Assembly (NCBI RefSeq): GCF_036002945.1
Contig: NZ_CP108529.1
Span: 8,799,001-8,863,000, forward strand
Length of the DNA stretch: 64,000 bases
DNA from: Streptomyces sp. NBC_01224
GTDB lineage: Bacteria > Actinomycetota > Actinomycetes > Streptomycetales > Streptomycetaceae
Reading direction: 5' to 3'
Positions 26,839-36,245 of this stretch are shown piece after piece; positions within the stretch are counted from its first letter, which is position 1, and every line of letters starts with the position of its first letter. The notes under the pieces were generated by a model, which saw only the letters and a list, made by a program, of their open reading frames with translations, made no database searches and had not been told where the DNA came from. The position numbers and the translations under genes were made by a program.

Positions 26839-28011
26839 ATGTCGCGGCGTGTGTCCGATGCGGGCGTCCGGTCGTTCCCGGTGCCGCTGCGTCGAGGGAC
26901 AGCACTGAGCGCCGATGGCCCTCGCCCGTCCGGCGTCGCGCCGGATGCGGCAGAGGCATCCCTGCTCACGTTCCTCGGCCTGGAGCCGCTGGAGGACGCC
27001 GTGTACCGGCTCCTCGTCGACCGGCCCGACAGTGAACCCGCCGCGCTCGCGGACGAGTCGACGGGATGCGCCGAAGATGTCGCGCGCGCCCTCGACGTCC
27101 TGGTGGAGCGCGGTCTCGCCAGCGCCCGACCTGCGGGCGATGCCGTCCTCCACTATCGGGCCTCCTCTCCCGTGCTCGCTCTCGGCCCTCTGCTGGAATT
27201 CCGCCGGGCGGCCTTGCGTCGCGTCGAGTCGCTCGTGACTACCCTGGCCGAACGGCACCGTTCCGCCCAGGCCCACGCTTCGGGAGCGCCGGTCGAGGTG
27301 CTGTCGGGGGCGGCAGCGATCCGGCGCAGGCTCCTGCTGATGCAGGATCAGGCCACCATCGAGGTATGCACCATGATGCCGCTGCGTGAGGTCCACGCAG
27401 TGATCACCGTCGAGGACAACCACGACGAGATCGAAGACGTGCTGATGCGGCGCGGGGTCGCTCTGCGTAGCGTCATCGAGCGCGACTGGCTCGAACGTCC
27501 CGAAATGGCAGCGACCGCAGCCGCCTACGCCGCTCAGGGGCAGCACATCTCCGTAGTCGACGAACTTCCCATTAAATTGATCATCGTCGACCGGCGGATG
27601 GCCCTGCTGCCGCTCGCCCCGGAGCGCGACGACGTCGATCCGGTCGCGCTGGCCGTGCACGGTACCGGACTGCTCACCGCGCTCAGTTCGCTCTTCGAAG
27701 CGCACTTCGAGAGGGGCTGGCGCCTGCTGCCCTCCGGCGTGGACCCCGGGGCCGGGGACACCGGCGGGACCGGACTCGACGCCGTGGACCGGCAGATCGT
27801 CTCCCTTTTGTACGTGGGACTCACCGACGCAGCCATCGCCCGTCAGCTCGGGATGGGGCACCGTACCGTTCAGCGCCGCCTGCAGTCCCTCATGGTCGAG
27901 GTGGGCGCGGCCACCCGTTTCCAGCTCGGCTGGCATGCGGCGTGCAGCGGCTGGCTGGACGAGACGGACGCGCAAAGCACCCCGAACCGGGGGGAAAACA
28001 GCGCCGGTTGA
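26839..28011 (+). CDS. LuxR-type regulator with TrmB-like N-terminal domain
   Basis: 390 residues from ATG 26839. Residues ~45-105 form a winged-helix-like segment (LEDAVYRLLVDRPDSEPAAL, then ALDVLVERGLASARP) as in TrmB-like proteins, followed by a TrmB-like sensor region. The C-terminus holds a LuxR helix-turn-helix: DRQIVSLLYVGLTDAAIARQ, then GHRTVQRRLQSLM. Regulators of this build often lie beside secreted protease genes in Streptomyces. Here the next gene, on the same strand 149 bases on, is an M4 protease, and paired palindromes sit between them. Confidence 0.85.
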   Translation: MSRRVSDAGVRSFPVPLRRGTALSADGPRPSGVAPDAAEASLLTFLGLEPLEDAVYRLLVDRPDSEPAALADESTGCAEDVARALDVLVERGLASARPAGDAVLHYRASSPVLALGPLLEFRRAALRRVESLVTTLAERHRSAQAHASGAPVEVLSGAAAIRRRLLLMQDQATIEVCTMMPLREVHAVITVEDNHDEIEDVLMRRGVALRSVIERDWLERPEMAATAAAYAAQGQHISVVDELPIKLIIVDRRMALLPLAPERDDVDPVALAVHGTGLLTALSSLFEAHFERGWRLLPSGVDPGAGDTGGTGLDAVDRQIVSLLYVGLTDAAIARQLGMGHRTVQRRLQSLMVEVGAATRFQLGWHAACSGWLDETDAQSTPNRGENSAG

Positions 28012-28041
28012 GGCGTATTTACGCCTCGGCGTGTTCACGCC
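28010..28041 (+). promoter_or_regulatory. Two tandem palindromes upstream of the metalloprotease
   Basis: GAGGCGTA-TT-TACGCCTC (28010-28027) is followed at once by GGCGTG-TT-CACGCC (28028-28041). Both are perfect inverted repeats with a TT spacer and share a GGCGTR-TT-YACGCC core; their centres are 16 bp apart. Further half-sites ACGCC (28057-28061) and GGCGT (28067-28071) follow. Likely target of the upstream LuxR-type regulator. The first copy overlaps that gene's stop and might also act as a weak terminator. Confidence 0.65.
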
Positions 28042-28160
28042 AGGGACATCTCTTGTACGCCCCACTGGCGTGACGAAACATCTAGGCACCGAGCGCGTGG
28101 GGCCCCGCACCGCACGCGGCTGGGCGAGTTCACGCATCTGTGCGATAGGGGAGGGTTCAC

Positions 28161-30869
28161 GTGTTCCAGACACGACAAAGACGGCTCCGCCGTGTCCTGG
28201 CTGCCGCAGTGGTAGTCGCGGCCACCGGCTCGACGCTGCTGACGTCACCGGCCTGGGCCGAGGAGGAAGCGCCGCCGACCACGACCGTGGCCGGCGACCG
28301 GGTGCCCGTCGCGCCCGCCATGACTCAGCGTCTCGACGACACGGTCCGTGAGGGCACTCCGGCCCAGGCCGCACGGGCGCACCTGAAGGCCCACCAGGAC
28401 ACGTACAAGGTTCCGGTCACGGACCTCAAGACCATGAGCACCAGCAAGGACGGCAAGCAGTCGTCCGTCCGCTTCCAGCAGAAGCACAACGGGGTGCCGG
28501 TCTTCGGCGCCGAATACGCCGTGCAGACCGAGGCGGCGGACGGCGGTCAGAGCGTCACCTCCGCCACAGGCACCCTGTACACGGACCTGTCGGTCTCCAC
28601 CACGCCCAGCGTTGCCGAGGCCACCGCCGAGAAGCGGATGTTCTCCCTCGACGGGAAGCTGTCGCGGGTCAAGGGCGCCAAGACCGAGGGCCACGGCCTC
28701 ATCGTCCTGCCGGATGCCCGAGGCGGCAAGCTGGCCTGGCACTTCACCGTCACGGGCGCCGAGGTCAACGGCAGCCCCGTGCGCCAGGAGGTGTACGTCG
28801 ACGCGAACATCGGCGGCATCGCCCTCTCGTACAACAACATCGACGCCGCGGACGCCGCGCCGGCCAAGGGGACGGGCGTGCGCGTGGACGGCTCCGAGGC
28901 GGAGCTGAACATCAACAAGGAGACGGGCGGGTCGTACACGCTCGTAGACTCCACCCAGGACATGTACGCGCGGACCGGCGGCCAGATACGCACCTACGAC
29001 GCCCAGCGCAAGAGTTATTCGCTGGTGGCGGGCGGCCCGGTCACCGAGGACATTCCCCTGGCGACCTCCGCGAGCGACCGGTTCGAAGCCACCAACACGT
29101 CCTCCGGCGCGGTCGACGCACACCTGAACGCGGCGAAGGTCTACGAATACCTCAAGGACAAGCTCGGCCGTGACGGTGTCGACGGCAAGGGCGGCACGAT
29201 CTACTCCGTCGTCAACGTCGCGAACAACGGCAAGGACTACGCCAACGCCTTCTGGGACGGCTCCAAGATGGTCTACGGCCACATGGACGGCGTGCCGCTG
29301 TCCGTGGGCCTGGACGTGGTCGGCCACGAGATGACCCACGGCGTCACCGAGCACTCCGCCGGGCTCGTCTACCTGAACCAGTCGGGTGCCCTCAACGAGG
29401 CGATCTCCGACTACTTCGGCAACGCCATGGAGACCGCCGACAAGGGCGTCGCGATGAGCGACCCGACGTCCGGCCTCATCGGTGAATACCTCTGCAACGG
29501 CACGAAGCCGCTGGAGGAGTGCGCACTGCGCGACCTCAACGACGGCCGCAACGCGCAGACGGACTACAAGCCCATCACGCTCGACATCGACAACGGCGGC
29601 GTGCACTCCAACTCCACCATCGTCGGTGGCGCGCTGTGGGACATGCGCAAGAACATCGACTCCGGCCTCGCCGACCGGATCACCTACCGGGCCGCCCAGA
29701 ACTACCTCACCCCGCTGTCCGGCTTCACCGACATGCGCAACGCCGTCACCCTCGCCGCGAAGTCCCTGAAGGTCTCCGCGGCCGACCTCGACGCCATCGA
29801 CCGGGCCTTCGACGACCACGGCATCGAGCGCGGCTGGGAGCAGAAGTCCGGCACCCACGACGGCACCACCATCGGCGCCGGCATCCTGCCCGCCTACGAG
29901 GTCTACAGCGGCATCGACGAGCAGGCCGCGCAGATCAACGGCGACGTCTACGCCATCGGCCACGGTGACGCGATCGCCTGGGACCAGGGCGGCGCCGCCT
30001 TCGGCATCACCGTCGGCCGCTTCGGCAAGAAGCCCCAGCACGAACTGGCACAGTCGGACGCCTACCTGATGGACCCGTCCCTCGACGACGAGCGTGTCGT
30101 CTTCACCCGCATCTCCGGCGACAGCGTCGGCATCTACCAGGCCGGCGACAAGGGCCAGGGCGCGATCAAGAAGCTGGTCGACACCCCGGACGCCGACGAG
30201 ACCGAGCCGGTCACCGAGAACGGCGCCCTCGCCTACATCAGCACCACCCCCGACGGTGAGCAGGACGTGATGCTCCGGAGGGCCGACGGCACCACGGTCG
30301 ACGTGACGCCCGAAGCCGGCACCAAGGCCTCGCGCCTCGCCATGAAGAACGGCACCATCGCCTGGGCCGGTGGCGACGGGACGTACCTGTACGTCTACGA
30401 CATCGCCACGGGGAAGACCCAGAACAAGCGGATCCCCGGCTTCCTGTTCGACTGGATCTCGGACATCCAGCTCACCTCGGACCGTGTCTTCTACCGCAGC
30501 ACCGGTGGATTCCTGATTCCGAGCACCACCATCGGATCGACGCCGGCCGCCGATGTGACCCAGATGAAGAGCCTGACCTACCCGAAGAGTCTGTACGTTG
30601 CCCAGTTCTCGGTCAGCGACGAGTACTTCGCCTACTCGACGTACGACTTCTGGGGCGCTCTCGGCGCCTGGAACGGCCCGACCAAGGTGAAGGTCTCCAC
30701 GACCGAGGACGTGCTGGCCGGCCTGAACAACTTCAGCCTCGCTTCGTGCTCCTCCGGTTCGCAACTGGCCCCGTCGCTCGGTGACGGACAGCGGATCGTC
30801 TGGCTGGACACGACGGCCGCTGCGACGGACGTGGTGACGCGCGGGACGTTCGCGGGCACCTGCGAGTAG
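28161..30869 (+). CDS. Secreted M4-family (thermolysin-like) metalloprotease with C-terminal extension
   Basis: 902 residues from GTG 28161, preceded by GGGGAGGG. A twin-basic start and hydrophobic stretch give a Sec-type signal peptide ending near PAWA|EEE. An FTP/PepSY-type propeptide (residues ~60-220) follows, then the M4 catalytic domain. Zinc site HEMTHG (His389, Glu390, His393), third ligand Glu413 in LNEAISDYFG, and transition-state His482 in NGGVHSNSTI. The ~340-residue C-terminal part has repeated β-strand segments ending in DG/DxxG turns and looks like a propeller or PKD-like accessory domain, unusual beside classical M4 enzymes. It should be exported and self-processed. Confidence 0.93.
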   Translation: MFQTRQRRLRRVLAAAVVVAATGSTLLTSPAWAEEEAPPTTTVAGDRVPVAPAMTQRLDDTVREGTPAQAARAHLKAHQDTYKVPVTDLKTMSTSKDGKQSSVRFQQKHNGVPVFGAEYAVQTEAADGGQSVTSATGTLYTDLSVSTTPSVAEATAEKRMFSLDGKLSRVKGAKTEGHGLIVLPDARGGKLAWHFTVTGAEVNGSPVRQEVYVDANIGGIALSYNNIDAADAAPAKGTGVRVDGSEAELNINKETGGSYTLVDSTQDMYARTGGQIRTYDAQRKSYSLVAGGPVTEDIPLATSASDRFEATNTSSGAVDAHLNAAKVYEYLKDKLGRDGVDGKGGTIYSVVNVANNGKDYANAFWDGSKMVYGHMDGVPLSVGLDVVGHEMTHGVTEHSAGLVYLNQSGALNEAISDYFGNAMETADKGVAMSDPTSGLIGEYLCNGTKPLEECALRDLNDGRNAQTDYKPITLDIDNGGVHSNSTIVGGALWDMRKNIDSGLADRITYRAAQNYLTPLSGFTDMRNAVTLAAKSLKVSAADLDAIDRAFDDHGIERGWEQKSGTHDGTTIGAGILPAYEVYSGIDEQAAQINGDVYAIGHGDAIAWDQGGAAFGITVGRFGKKPQHELAQSDAYLMDPSLDDERVVFTRISGDSVGIYQAGDKGQGAIKKLVDTPDADETEPVTENGALAYISTTPDGEQDVMLRRADGTTVDVTPEAGTKASRLAMKNGTIAWAGGDGTYLYVYDIATGKTQNKRIPGFLFDWISDIQLTSDRVFYRSTGGFLIPSTTIGSTPAADVTQMKSLTYPKSLYVAQFSVSDEYFAYSTYDFWGALGAWNGPTKVKVSTTEDVLAGLNNFSLASCSSGSQLAPSLGDGQRIVWLDTTAAATDVVTRGTFAGTCE

Positions 30870-30885
30870 CATCCGCCACACGCCG

Positions 30886-30918
30886 GAGGTGGTCACCGGA
30901 TCTTCCGGTGACCACCTC
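30886..30918 (+). terminator. Strong terminator after the metalloprotease
   Basis: GAGGTGGTCACCGGA and its exact complement form a 15-bp stem around a TCT loop, starting 17 bases after the stop. Confidence 0.92.
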
Positions 30919-31078
30919 TTCGCGTACGAGCAACGGAACGCTCGTCAACTTCCTGGCGACGGCTGTGCGTACCGGAACTGTGACGCCGCTCGTTTACTGC
31001 CTTTCGACGAACCGTAGCGCTCGGGCAGGCCACGTCGTTCACAGTGATACACCGGCCGGCGTGTTCAGCGGGGGTCGG

Positions 31079-31264
31079 CTACATGGGGTCCATGTTCTGG
31101 TTGCCGCCGCGGCTCTCCTGCTCGCTCTGCTCCTGCAGTCGGCGGGCCTGGTCCGTCAGCCGCTTACGCTCCTTCGGGTCCGAGGTGCGCGCGGCCTCGT
31201 CCTTCATCTCCTGCGCCTTGGCACGCATCTGCTGGGCACGGCCGGATTCACCTGCAACGCTCAT
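31079..31264 (-). CDS. Small charged helical protein, DUF6381-like
   Basis: 61 residues from ATG 31264, with AGGAG five bases upstream; this start is preferred over 31348. MSVAGESGRAQQMRAKAQEM is followed by KDEAARTSDPKERKRLTDQA and a Gln/Arg-rich tail. The protein is nearly all charged, predicted to be one or two helices, with no membrane segment. I recall this as the streptomycete DUF6381 family. Function is unknown. Confidence 0.75.
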   Translation of the reverse strand: MSVAGESGRAQQMRAKAQEMKDEAARTSDPKERKRLTDQARRLQEQSEQESRGGNQNMDPM

Positions 31265-31529
31265 GATCACTCCTGGATCTGTCTGTCGGGAAGAGCGGGC
31301 CTCATCAGCGAAACAGCGCCCCGGCACCCACGCATCTCGAACAGTCACCCACCGCTATCCCCACAGCTCAAGCCCGCCCCGTTTGTGTGCCGAGGCGTGT
31401 CTGCCCGTTGCATCCTGTGCCGGCGTCTCCCGACCAAACCCTCGGCAAGTGGATTACCCGATAGGGCCACCGGCCGTGCCTGGACGGAGCTCCTCGTCGC
31501 GTGCGCTGCCTGTGCTGCCGCCGGCATTG

Positions 31530-32095
31530 CTGCGCTCTGAAGGGCCATCTGGTCGATGCTGCGCAGCGGCCACTCGTTGGTGGAGTTGCAGTGCTGGGCG
31601 CGCGGGGTGCGGTAGTAGTCCTGCGCCTCCCGGTAGAGGGTGGGGGCTTCCTCCAGGCCCTCCGGACTCTCGGGCGCACAGTTCAGGGTGGTCGGGGCCT
31701 CGCCGTGGGCTTCGGCGGTGCGCAGAGCGCCGGCCTGGTCGAGCATGGCCTGCAGGAACTCGGGGCCCTGTGTGCGGCCGGGCCGTTGACCAGAAGGTCA
31801 CGGACGTCGATACCGCTGACGGTGCCCACGGCCCTGATCCGGTGGTCGGTCTGGGCGGCGGAGGGGACGTACCCTCTCGACGCGCAGATGCCCAGGGCGC
31901 CGATCCGGGCCGGGGCGATGTCCTCGCGGGTGGTCAGATGGGTGACGGCCCCCGGGCTCCTCGGCGCGCTGGAAGGGGTTCTCAAGACCACGCGGGCTGC
32001 CCTCGCTCTCGCCCTGGAAGGCGGCGTCGAAAGCGAGCGCAGCGAAGCCCTCGCAGGCCAGACGCTCGGCGTAGACGGGGGCGGGTGATGCTCCG
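31530..32095 (-). pseudogene. α/β-hydrolase, frameshifted twice
   Basis: Three minus-strand frames join into one hydrolase. First YAERLACEGFAALAFDAAFQ to ENPFQRAEE (about 32085-31960), then AVTHLTTREDIAPARIGALG to VSGIDVRDLLVNGPA (about 31960-31770), then MLDQAGALRTAEAHGE to NEWPLRSIDQMAL (31746-31535). Two frame changes and a GICASRGY in place of the usual GxxxSGGY nucleophile elbow show it is dead. Confidence 0.75.
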
Positions 32096-32100
32096 GCGGG

Positions 32101-32414
32101 CCAGGACCCAGTGCGCTCGGTCGGGCCCGTGTCAGGGGCGGTGCTCGGCGCGGGCCCACTCGTAGACCCGCGGGCCGTGGGCTCACCAGAAACCGGAGTG
32201 GAAGCGCCGCTCGTGCGGCGCCGGGATGCCCGACCAGGCCGCGAACCGGCGGGATCGCGTCGAGCAGCGGCAGTAACCGGCTTCACACGAACCCTCGCAG
32301 CGGCTTGAGTACCGAGCGTATTTCTACTCCAGCAGCTTTCACCCGGTGCAGTAGCTTGCCAACGCCGCCTGAAATCACCAGCTGCCGCGCAGCAGAGCAA
32401 CCGGAGGGTCACAA
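32101..32414. other. Upstream region of the GntR gene
   Basis: Besides the end of the dead hydrolase, I see no gene. The last 120 bases are less GC-rich (GCGTATTTCTACTCC) and probably hold the GntR promoter. Confidence 0.4.
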
Positions 32415-33173
32415 ATGCCCCGAGAGGCCCCGTACCTTGCAGTAGCCGACGCGCTGCGCGCACGGATTCTCGCGGGGGAGTGGGAGATCGGGGAGCGCCT
32501 GCCGTCCCGGGCGCAGCTCGCCCAGGAGTACGGGGTCGGGCGCAACGTCACGCAGAGGGCCATGGATCGCTTGATCATCAAGGGCCTCCTCGAAGGACGC
32601 GCGGGCTCGGGCACCTACGTCCGCATGCCGCGCGAGCGCCTGCGGATGGTCCGCTCGCGGCAACGCGAACGCCGGGACGGCTCCCCCTCCCTCGCCGGTA
32701 TGAAGGAGCGGGGCAAGGCCAGCGCCTGGGATTCGCACAGCCAGACACGCGTCCCCGCTCCTGAGACAATCGCCGAGCGGCTCGCGGTCAGCCCCGGAGA
32801 CCTCTGCGTCAACACGCACTACGAGTTCCTCGCCGACGGGCAACCCGTCCAGCTCTCCGAATCCTGGGAGCCGATGGCCATCACGGATGGAACGCCGATC
32901 GTACTGCCCGAGACGGGCCCCCTCGCGGGAAAGGGGGTGGTTGAGCGCATGCGCTCCATCGGCGTTGATATCGAGACCGTGGTCGAGCTGCCGCGCCCGG
33001 CTCGTGCCACCCAGGCGCAGGCGAACCTACTGGGGATCAGCGTCGGGGACCTGGTGCTCCAGATCGAGCGGACCATCTACGACACCGACGGACGTCCGGT
33101 GGAAACCGCCGACATCGTCATTCCGGACGTGCGCCGGGAAGTGGCCTACGAGTTCGTGGTCGACCAGCCGTAG
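32415..33173 (+). CDS. GntR/HutC-family regulator
   Basis: 252 residues. An N-terminal GntR winged helix (AVADALRARILAGEWEIGER, LPSRAQLAQEYGVGRNVTQR, then RAGSGTYV) and a C-terminal UTRA effector domain. The UTRA end reads LLGISVGDLVLQIERTIYD and RPVETADIVIPDVRREV. A short basic linker (~75-90) joins them. It precedes an MFS exporter on the same strand by 50 bases and may control it. Confidence 0.92.
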   Translation: MPREAPYLAVADALRARILAGEWEIGERLPSRAQLAQEYGVGRNVTQRAMDRLIIKGLLEGRAGSGTYVRMPRERLRMVRSRQRERRDGSPSLAGMKERGKASAWDSHSQTRVPAPETIAERLAVSPGDLCVNTHYEFLADGQPVQLSESWEPMAITDGTPIVLPETGPLAGKGVVERMRSIGVDIETVVELPRPARATQAQANLLGISVGDLVLQIERTIYDTDGRPVETADIVIPDVRREVAYEFVVDQP

Positions 33174-33223
33174 CCGTTGACGCCAGTAGAGCGATATTTC
33201 AAATCCGACAGTAGGTCACTCGA

Positions 33224-34483
33224 ATGTCAATACCCTCCCGACTCGGACTCCTGCGCGATCCGGACTTCGGGCGACTGTTTGCCGCCACCGCGCTCGGCCA
33301 GCTGGGCGATCGCATCATTTTTCTCACGTTTCCTCTGGTCGCGATCGTGGCATTGAATGCTGATGAGTTCCAGGTCGGATCACTGGCCGCGATGACCACG
33401 GCAGGGTCACTCCTGGTCGGGCTACCGGCAGGCGCGTGGGTGGACCGTATGCGGAAACGATCAGTGATGATCAGCACTGATCTCGCGAGGGCGGTGGCCC
33501 TCTTGACGATACCGGTGGCGTGGTGGTCGGGACTTCTGACGATCTGGTGGCTCTACGCAGTCGCGTTGGTTCATGGAGTGCTGACAGTCTTCTTCGATGT
33601 CGCGTACGTGAGTTATCTGCCGCACCTGGTGGGACGCGGCAATCTCATTGAAGGAAACTCAAAGCTCTCGGCGATACGCTCGTTAACCAGTATCAGTGGA
33701 CCAGGGATGGCAGGGCCGCTTGTCGGCTGGCTCGGAGCCCCTGTAACGCTTTTGGTGAGTTCGGCCGGGATGGCGATGTCAGGTCTGCTCGCGACCGGTA
33801 TCCGCAAACGCGAACAGAAGCCGGTCTCGAGTGAGCACCCTCAACTTCTTCGAGACATCAAAGAAGGGTTGAAGTTTGTTCTCAAGCGTCCCGTCCTGCG
33901 TGCAATCATCCTGGGGGATGCAATATTCAACATCTTCCTGGTCATGTATCAAACCATGTTGCTGGTCTTCTTGGAGAGGGAGATGAATCTCGAGTCCTTC
34001 GGTATCGGCCTCATTCTGTCGGGAATGGGCTGCGGCGCCCTGCTGGGCGCGCTGTGGGCATCCAGGGTCTCGAAGCGGGTCGGGCAGGGTCCGGTCATCT
34101 GGCTCGCACCACTTGTCACCTGTCCGCTGACAGTCCTGATGCCGTTGGCGCATCCGGGTTGGAGCGTGTACGTGGCTGCGCTCGGACTCGCGTCCCTTTC
34201 CCTGGGCGGAGTCATCCGCTTTGTAGCTCAATCGAGCTTCCAACAGACCCTCACACCAGATCGGCTCTTGGGTCGGATGAGCGCGACAGCCCGGTTCGTT
34301 TCCTGGGGCGGCATTCCGCTCGGCGGGCTTTTGGGGGGAGCTTCGGGCTCTGTGTTCGGAGCAAAAGCTACATTGTGGATCGGTGCCGCCGGCATGACGT
34401 TGAGTACCATCCCGTACTTCCTGTCACCGCTTCGAAGTATGCGCGAATTGCCCGAGGGAGAAGATCCCGAGCTCGTGCGCTGA
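33224..34483 (+). CDS. MFS exporter (multidrug/siderophore-exporter type)
   Basis: 419 residues, about 12 helices. FGRLFAATALGQLGDRIIFL in helix 1, GAWVDRMRKRSVMISTDLAR as the MFS loop 2-3 motif, and the tail RFVAQSSFQQTLTPDRLLGR-MSATARF, shared with EntS-like and macrolide-type exporters. No ABC or siderophore genes are near. Its third-codon GC is visibly lower than its neighbours' (codons such as ATT, GCA, TCA occur often), hinting at different origin. Preceded by the GntR regulator. Confidence 0.9.
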   Translation: MSIPSRLGLLRDPDFGRLFAATALGQLGDRIIFLTFPLVAIVALNADEFQVGSLAAMTTAGSLLVGLPAGAWVDRMRKRSVMISTDLARAVALLTIPVAWWSGLLTIWWLYAVALVHGVLTVFFDVAYVSYLPHLVGRGNLIEGNSKLSAIRSLTSISGPGMAGPLVGWLGAPVTLLVSSAGMAMSGLLATGIRKREQKPVSSEHPQLLRDIKEGLKFVLKRPVLRAIILGDAIFNIFLVMYQTMLLVFLEREMNLESFGIGLILSGMGCGALLGALWASRVSKRVGQGPVIWLAPLVTCPLTVLMPLAHPGWSVYVAALGLASLSLGGVIRFVAQSSFQQTLTPDRLLGRMSATARFVSWGGIPLGGLLGGASGSVFGAKATLWIGAAGMTLSTIPYFLSPLRSMRELPEGEDPELVR

Positions 34484-34574
34484 GGCTTACGACGGCTGAC
34501 ACCATGAGGTGGATCGGCCTTGATGGCCATGTCTGGCAGGGGAGTCGAGCGTCCGACCCGGTGTGGGGACGTCG

Positions 34575-34715
34575 CCGTGGATCGTGTCGGATGCGCTGTG
34601 GGACCGCCTTGAGCGGCTGCTGTCGCAGCGCGACTGGTGCTTCCGGTAACCGGGCCGCAAGCCGTTGCCGGACCGGGAGGTGCTGTGCGGGATCCTGTAC
34701 ATGCTGCACAACTGA
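34575..34715 (+). pseudogene. IS5-family transposase N-terminal fragment
   Basis: WIVSDALWDRLERLLSQRDW followed by an in-frame TAA where the family has a Tyr codon, then PGRKPLPDREVLCGILYMLH. This is the start of an IS5-type transposase. The fragment ends at a TGA after ~47 residues and lacks the DDE domain. Confidence 0.7.
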
Positions 34716-34969
34716 CCGACCTCAGCCGGAGTCCAGCCGATATTGCGCTCCAGCGGCGCAATCGGGCCTCGCGTCTGCGCCACGCAGACTTCGGCGGCGC
34801 GGCCTGGGAGAGCCGGTGAACGAACCGTCCTGCAAAGATAGTTGAAGTACTTCGGCAGTACCGCTGGGTGCGGGTCGTCGTGGTGCGCCACCTCGTGCGG
34901 GGAGGGGGAGGGAGTGGATGGGGCACGGGATCTGCCACGGACGGCGGTGAGCCGTGGTGTGATGGCGCC

Positions 34970-35362
34970 GTGAGTCGCGCTGCAGAAGAGACCAACCGCC
35001 GCATGCTTCGGGCACGGGATGCGATGGACCGCGCCTATGCGCAGCCGCTGGACGTCCCGGCCCTGGCCCGGATCGCCCACGTGTCCCAGGCGCACTTCAC
35101 GCGCACTTTCCGAGCCACGTTCGGCGAGACGCCACACCGCTACCTGCAGCGCCGCCGTGTCGAGCGTGCGATGTTCCTGTTGCGGGATACCGACCGGAGT
35201 GTGACGGACATCTGCTTCCAAGTCGGCTTCGGCAGCCCAGGAACCTTCAGCCGCACATTCCGCGACATCGTCGGCCGGTCACCGAGGACGTACCGCAAGG
35301 AAGCGGCGGCCATGAGCGTACCGACGTGCTTCACGATGGCGTGGATGCGGCCGAGCGCCTGA
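34970..35362 (+). CDS. Short AraC-family regulator
   Basis: GTG 34970 gives 130 residues; an in-frame start at 34868 adds only Gly-rich residues. It carries a complete AraC double helix-turn-helix (PLDVPALARIAHVSQAHFTR, then DRSVTDICFQVGFGSPGTFS, RTFRDIVGRSP), with no sensor domain. A short tail follows, with VPTCFTMAWMRPS. It is followed 75 bases on by a VOC-family gene, a pairing common in Streptomyces. Confidence 0.88.
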   Translation: MSRAAEETNRRMLRARDAMDRAYAQPLDVPALARIAHVSQAHFTRTFRATFGETPHRYLQRRRVERAMFLLRDTDRSVTDICFQVGFGSPGTFSRTFRDIVGRSPRTYRKEAAAMSVPTCFTMAWMRPSA

Positions 35363-35437
35363 GCGTCCGCACTGCCCGCACCGTCCGTCTGTTGAGCAGT
35401 TTTGGATAAGTTTCCGTCCGGCTTGCCCGGTAGCGTG

Positions 35438-35854
35438 ATGCACATGTTCAACGCCATCACGCACTCGCAGATTTACGTCCTCGACCAGAACGAGGCCCTT
35501 GACTTCTACGTCGGAAAGCTTGGTCTGGAGGTCAACGCCGACATCGATCTGGGCTTCATGCGCTGGCTGACCGTCAGCGTCCCGGGCCACCCGGAGCGCC
35601 AGATCCTGCTGGAGAGGCCGGGCGCCCCGGCGATGTCCGAGGAGACGGCGCAGCAGGTCCGCGAGCTGGTGACCAAGGGAGCGATGGGTGGCTCGCTCAT
35701 CTTCAGCACGGACGACTGCCGCAAGACGTACGAGACGCTGCTGGGCCGGGGCGTCGAGTTCACCGAGGAGCCGACCGACCGACCGTACGGAACCGACTGT
35801 GGCCTTCGCGACCCCTTCGGCAACAGCATCCGCTTCACCCAGCCGAGGGCCTGA
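35438..35854 (+). CDS. VOC-superfamily (glyoxalase/bleomycin-resistance fold) protein
   Basis: 138 residues from ATG 35438 (or 136 from 35444). Two βαβββ modules: ITHSQIYVLDQNEALDFYVG starts the first, GSLIFSTDDCRKTYETLLGR the second, which ends in GLRDPFGNSIRF with the usual metal-ligand-like region. Enzymes of this family bind a metal and a small substrate; which one cannot be told. Paired with the AraC regulator just upstream. Confidence 0.9.
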   Translation: MHMFNAITHSQIYVLDQNEALDFYVGKLGLEVNADIDLGFMRWLTVSVPGHPERQILLERPGAPAMSEETAQQVRELVTKGAMGGSLIFSTDDCRKTYETLLGRGVEFTEEPTDRPYGTDCGLRDPFGNSIRFTQPRA

Positions 35855-35895
35855 GGGCTGTCCTACGGGTTACGAGTGGAGCCAGAGCAGAATCG

Positions 35896-35959
<64 letters not shown>

Positions 35960-36150
35960 GCCGCGAAGGGCATGGGTGGCCGAGTCCGCGACGGTGGTGC
36001 GGTGTCTGCGCCGCAGCCTGACCGGCCAGGCCGACCTGGCGCATGGCCCGGGCAGTCTTCTTGTGGTTGACGCGCTCGCCGTACTCGCGCGGTTCAGCGG
36101 TGATCCTCGGGACGCCGTAGTGCCGTCCGAGTCCTGGCGAATCCTGCCCG
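35960..36150 (-). pseudogene. IS3-family OrfB fragment
   Basis: GRHYGVPRITAEPREYGERV followed by NHKKTARAMRQVGLAG on the minus strand is the HTH_21 region just before the IS3 catalytic core. The following RRRHRTTVAD is in another frame. No DDE domain remains. Confidence 0.65.
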
Positions 36151-36245
36151 GAGGTGATCGGCGAGCCGTACGCGGACGCCGACGGCACCACGTATCTGCC
36201 GATGTTCCGCCAGCCTGTACTGGTCTTCCAGGGCACGAAGGAGAC
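36150..36245 (+). pseudogene. Possible DUF2000-family fragment
   Basis: About 30 residues, EVIGEPYADADGTTYLPMFR followed by QPVLVFQGTKE, resemble the middle of DUF2000 proteins as I recall them. Nothing before or after continues the family. Confidence 0.3.

Noticed and set aside
28245..30896. 883-residue minus-strand frame opposite the M4 protease
   Set aside because: Composition is valine/glycine/arginine-rich shadow; the plus strand holds an obvious protease.
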